Below, one piece after another: positions 7,116 through 8,422 of a stretch of DNA of 8,422 nt (position 1 is the first letter of the stretch; each line of letters begins with the position of its first letter). A program made the translations under genes and the position numbers. The DNA comes from JALXDT01 sp964634755 (GTDB taxonomy: Bacteria; Acidobacteriota; Aminicenantia; JAMOAD01), in contig CAZWJH010000095.1 of the NCBI GenBank assembly GCA_964634755.1, positions 1-8,422 of the forward strand, written 5' to 3'. The notes under the pieces are model-generated. The model searched no databases and was not told the origin of the DNA. It was given only the letters and a program-made list of their open reading frames with translations.

Positions 7116-7127
7116 ATGTGATAAAAA
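7099..7127 (+). promoter_or_regulatory. Promoter of the exbD-yjbQ pair
   Basis: TTGACA (7099-7104, perfect -35), a 17-bp spacer and TAAAAA (7122-7127, 4 of 6 to -10) are seen, with a short extended TG motif upstream of the -10 (7119-7120 and 7117-7118). The predicted start near 7134 gives a leader of about 21 nt carrying the GGAGG site. Confidence 0.55.
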
Positions 7128-7142
7128 AAGCTATTAAAATTT

Positions 7143-7147
7143 GGAGG
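7143..7147 (+). promoter_or_regulatory. Ribosome binding site of exbD
   Basis: GGAGG lies 7 nt before the ATG at 7155, a standard spacing. It supports this start and contrasts with the two genes at 5322 and 5490 that have none. Confidence 0.8.
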
Positions 7148-7154
7148 TAGCACA

Positions 7155-7565
7155 ATGGGTATGGCAGTTGGTGGTACAAGTACCACGAAATCAGATCCTA
7201 ATGTAGTTCCTTTAATTGATATTTTGTTGGTTCTATTGGTTATTTTTATGGTTATCACTCCTTCTACTCAGAAGGGTATAGATTTAAAATTACCCGAAAC
7301 CGCATCCGGTCAGGATCAGGGGCCTTCCAATGTTATTATTTTATCTTTGAAAGCTGATATGACCGTTATGATAAATCAGGAAAAAGTCCCTTATGATTTG
7401 TTAGTACAAAGATTGAGAGATATTTATTCTACAAGGCAGGATAAGACTATTTTCATAAGGGCAAATTCCAAACTTCCTTACAAAGAGGTGGTTAAAATAA
7501 TTGATGCCGCGAAAGCTGGAGGTGTAGAAGTAATAGGAATAGTCCCGGAACAATACGAAGAATAA
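7155..7565 (+). CDS. ExbD/TolR-family biopolymer transport protein
   Basis: The 136-residue inner-membrane protein belongs to the ExbD/TolR family, which with an ExbB/TolQ partner converts proton-motive force into mechanical work on TonB or TolA-type partners. Residues 1-18 are a short cytoplasmic tail with the conserved 'DPNVVPLIDILLVLLVIFMV' (14-33). Asp22 in the single membrane helix (about 19-38) is the conserved proton-path residue. The periplasmic domain (about 60-130) keeps the family pattern: 'INQEKVPYDLLVQRLRDIY', 'IFIRANSKLPYKEVVKIIDAAKAGGVEVIGIV'. Length is normal (about 130-145). It stands without exbB/tolQ in the window and is followed 6 bp later by yjbQ, so its motor partner must be elsewhere. 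Whether it works as ExbD, TolR or an AglS-like stator cannot be told from sequence alone, so I give no symbol. Confidence 0.94.
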   Translation: MGMAVGGTSTTKSDPNVVPLIDILLVLLVIFMVITPSTQKGIDLKLPETASGQDQGPSNVIILSLKADMTVMINQEKVPYDLLVQRLRDIYSTRQDKTIFIRANSKLPYKEVVKIIDAAKAGGVEVIGIVPEQYEE

Positions 7566-7571
7566 CAGGTT

Positions 7572-7964
7572 TTGAACTCAATTTTGGTTAAAACATCTAA
7601 AAGGATAGAGGCGGTAAATATTACTTTAAGAGTAGAGGAACTAGTTCGTTCGAAAAAGAAGGGGATTATTTTTTTATATGTTCCCCACACAACAGCGGGT
7701 GTTTTTATAAATGAATCAGCTGATCCTGATGTGGCTATTGATATTAATGAAAAACTGAGCTCCCTCATTCCGTATGGTGCTGGTTACAGACATTTTGAAG
7801 GAAATTCGGATTCACATATAAAATCTGTAATAGTTGGAAATGAGGTTTTTGTCTTCTTTGAAAATGGGAAGTTGATTCTCGGAAGATGGGGCGGGATATT
7901 CTTTGCGGAATTTGATGGTCCGAGACAGAGGAATCTTTATTATAATATTTTGGAAAATTTTTAG
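7572..7964 (+). CDS. yjbQ: YjbQ family protein (UPF0047, secondary thiamine-phosphate synthase)
   Basis: The 130-residue protein is a full-length member of UPF0047 (TIGR00149). E. coli YjbQ has a weak thiamine-phosphate synthase activity in vivo, and the physiological role is uncertain. Family motifs are in order: PHTTAGVFINESADPDV (38-54, His39), RHFEGNSDSH (73-82, His74 and His82), 'NGKLILGRWGGIFFAEFDGPRQR' (98-120). The three conserved histidines and the FDGPR-x-R end are present. The usual 'LGTWQGI' reads LGRWGGI here, so the conserved Gln is a Gly. The start is TTG at 7572: translation from there gives the family-like N-terminus MNSILVKTSKRIEAVNI, with a short AGG just upstream, 6 bp after the exbD stop. 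A second in-frame TTG at 7584 is a weaker option. It is probably co-transcribed and coupled with exbD. Confidence 0.92.
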   Translation: MNSILVKTSKRIEAVNITLRVEELVRSKKKGIIFLYVPHTTAGVFINESADPDVAIDINEKLSSLIPYGAGYRHFEGNSDSHIKSVIVGNEVFVFFENGKLILGRWGGIFFAEFDGPRQRNLYYNILENF

Positions 7965-7977
7965 AAAATATAATAAA
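7936..7977 (+). repeat. AT-only imperfect inverted repeat at the end of yjbQ
   Basis: Positions 7936-7951 and 7965-7977 can pair along 13 bp if three bases of the left arm bulge out, with a 13-nt loop. It spans the yjbQ stop codon and contains only A and T in the stem. It lacks the GC stem and T tract of a standard terminator, so a role in transcript ending is only possible. Confidence 0.25.
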
Positions 7978-7981
7978 AGTA

Positions 7982-8010
7982 TTGACAAAACCAATTATTT
8001 TTGCTAAATT
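7982..8010 (+). promoter_or_regulatory. Promoter of the tRNA-tuf operon
   Basis: TTGACA (7982-7987, perfect -35), a 17-bp spacer and TAAATT (8005-8010, 4 of 6 to -10) precede the first tRNA. The predicted start of transcription is near 8017, about 6 nt before the mature 5' end at 8023. No GC-rich discriminator of the stringent type is evident (bases after the -10 are TAGCCTG). Confidence 0.7.
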
Positions 8011-8022
8011 TAGCCTGTTTTT

Positions 8023-8095
8023 GCTGGCGTAGCTCAATCGGTAGAGCAGCTGATTTGTAATCAGCAGGTCGTGGGTTCAAGTCCCTCCGCCAGCT
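8023..8095 (+). tRNA. tRNA-Thr (anticodon UGU)
   Basis: A complete 73-nt cloverleaf: acceptor GCTGGCG (8023-8029) pairs with CGCCAGC (8088-8094), D stem GCTC/GAGC, anticodon stem GCTGA/TCAGC with loop TTTGTAA giving TGT (reads ACA and relatives). T loop is TTCAAGT. The discriminator is U (8095) and no CCA is encoded. The T stem GTGGG/CCCTC has a T-T mismatch at tRNA positions 50-64 (8072 and 8086). First gene of the tRNA-tuf cluster. Confidence 0.97.
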
Positions 8096-8101
8096 GTTAA
8101 T

Positions 8102-8184
8102 GGGTAGGTGCCAGAGCGGTCAAATGGGGCGGGCTGTAAACCCGTTGCCGAGAGGCTACAGAGGTTCGAATCCTCTCCTGCCCA
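8102..8184 (+). tRNA. tRNA-Tyr (anticodon GUA)
   Basis: An 83-nt class II tRNA: acceptor GGGTAGG (8102-8108) pairs with CCTGCCC (8177-8183) with one G-U pair, anticodon stem GCGGG/CCCGT with loop CTGTAAA giving GTA (8136-8138), a long variable arm of the bacterial tRNA-Tyr type (TTGCCGAGAGGCTAC region), and T arm AGAGG-TTCGAAT-CCTCT. Discriminator A, no encoded CCA. It lies 6 bp after tRNA-Thr(UGU). Confidence 0.97.
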
Positions 8185-8192
8185 TTTTTAAT

Positions 8193-8264
8193 GCGGGAGT
8201 AGCTCAGCGGTAGAGCTCCTGCCTTCCAAGCAGGAGGTCGCGGGTTCAAATCCCGTCTCCCGCT
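8193..8264 (+). tRNA. tRNA-Gly (anticodon UCC)
   Basis: A 72-nt cloverleaf: acceptor GCGGGAG (8193-8199) with CTCCCGC (8257-8263), anticodon stem CCTGC/GCAGG with loop CTTCCAA giving TCC (8225-8227), T arm GCGGG-TTCAAAT-CCCGT. Discriminator U, which is usual for bacterial tRNA-Gly; no encoded CCA. Spacer of 8 bp from tRNA-Tyr. Confidence 0.97.
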
Positions 8265-8271
8265 CTTAAAT

Positions 8272-8344
<73 letters not shown>

Positions 8345-8368
8345 TTTTGCACTTGATTTAAATTTTTT

Positions 8369-8374
8369 AGGAGG
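8369..8374 (+). promoter_or_regulatory. Ribosome binding site of tuf
   Basis: AGGAGG ends 8 nt before the ATG at 8383, an optimal spacing and the full anti-Shine-Dalgarno complement, as expected for one of the most translated genes. No separate promoter is seen between the last tRNA and tuf. Confidence 0.85.
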
Positions 8375-8382
8375 TAATAAAG

Positions 8383-8422
8383 ATGGCAAAAGAGAAGTTT
8401 GAGAGGACGAAGCCGCATTTAA
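8383..8422 (+). CDS. tuf: Elongation factor Tu, 5' end only
   Basis: Only 13 codons and one base are inside the window: MAKEKFERTKPHL, then the edge. This is the standard bacterial EF-Tu N-terminus (MAKEKFERTKPHVN-type), the GTPase that delivers aminoacyl-tRNA to the ribosome. The strong ribosome binding site and its place directly after the Thr-Tyr-Gly-Thr tRNA cluster, as with E. coli tufB, make the assignment secure despite the short stretch. Codons such as AGG, ACG and CCG here are more GC-rich than in the neighbouring genes. Confidence 0.96.
   Translation, partial: MAKEKFERTKPHL

Noticed and set aside
7765..8037. Minus-strand open frames opposite yjbQ and running into the first tRNA
   Set aside because: Overlap yjbQ, the tRNA promoter and the start of a tRNA gene; no ribosome binding site or recognisable domain.

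Overview
This is an AT-rich bacterial chromosomal window made mostly of housekeeping genes, with lysine- and glutamate-rich proteins and four tRNA genes that are visibly richer in G+C than their surroundings. A peptidoglycan lytic transglycosylase and an ExbD/TolR protein point to a diderm (Gram-negative type) bacterium. None of the four tRNA genes encodes its CCA end. The GAF-domain protein and the small secreted beta-rich protein remind me of proteins from Acidobacteriota/Aminicenantes-like lineages, but that placement is a weak inference.

Layout. (1) 25-582 (+) holds only the C-terminal substrate domain of a Gfo/Idh/MocA-family oxidoreductase; its N-terminal NAD-binding part is missing or in another frame. 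(2) 587-5322 (-) is a three-gene block transcribed leftward: guaA (GMP synthase), then a cytoplasmic coiled-coil/GAF-like protein of unknown function, then a membrane-anchored Slt-type lytic transglycosylase. The genes are 10 bp apart or overlap by 26 bp, so they look like one operon. (3) 5323-5489 is a divergent promoter region. Both promoters are close to consensus with 17-bp spacers, and both place the predicted transcription start at or next to the start codon, so both mRNAs should be leaderless or nearly so. (4) 5490-7091 (+) is a pair: a small secreted protein and a YghO-like GNAT acetyltransferase whose ribosome binding site overlaps the stop codon of the first gene. (5) 7155-7964 (+) is exbD/tolR followed closely by yjbQ, behind its own TTGACA promoter. 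(6) 7982-8422 (+) is a promoter followed by tRNA-Thr(UGU), tRNA-Tyr(GUA), tRNA-Gly(UCC), tRNA-Thr(GGU) and the first codons of tuf, the same order as the E. coli thrU-tyrU-glyT-thrT-tufB operon.

I see no mobile element, CRISPR array, toxin-antitoxin pair or defence island, and no clearly new multi-gene system. The points most worth checking are the paired leaderless promoters with an inverted repeat over the guaA -35 box, the guaA/GAF-like/transglycosylase linkage, the broken oxidoreductase at the left edge, and a U-U mismatch in the T arm of the first tRNA-Thr.
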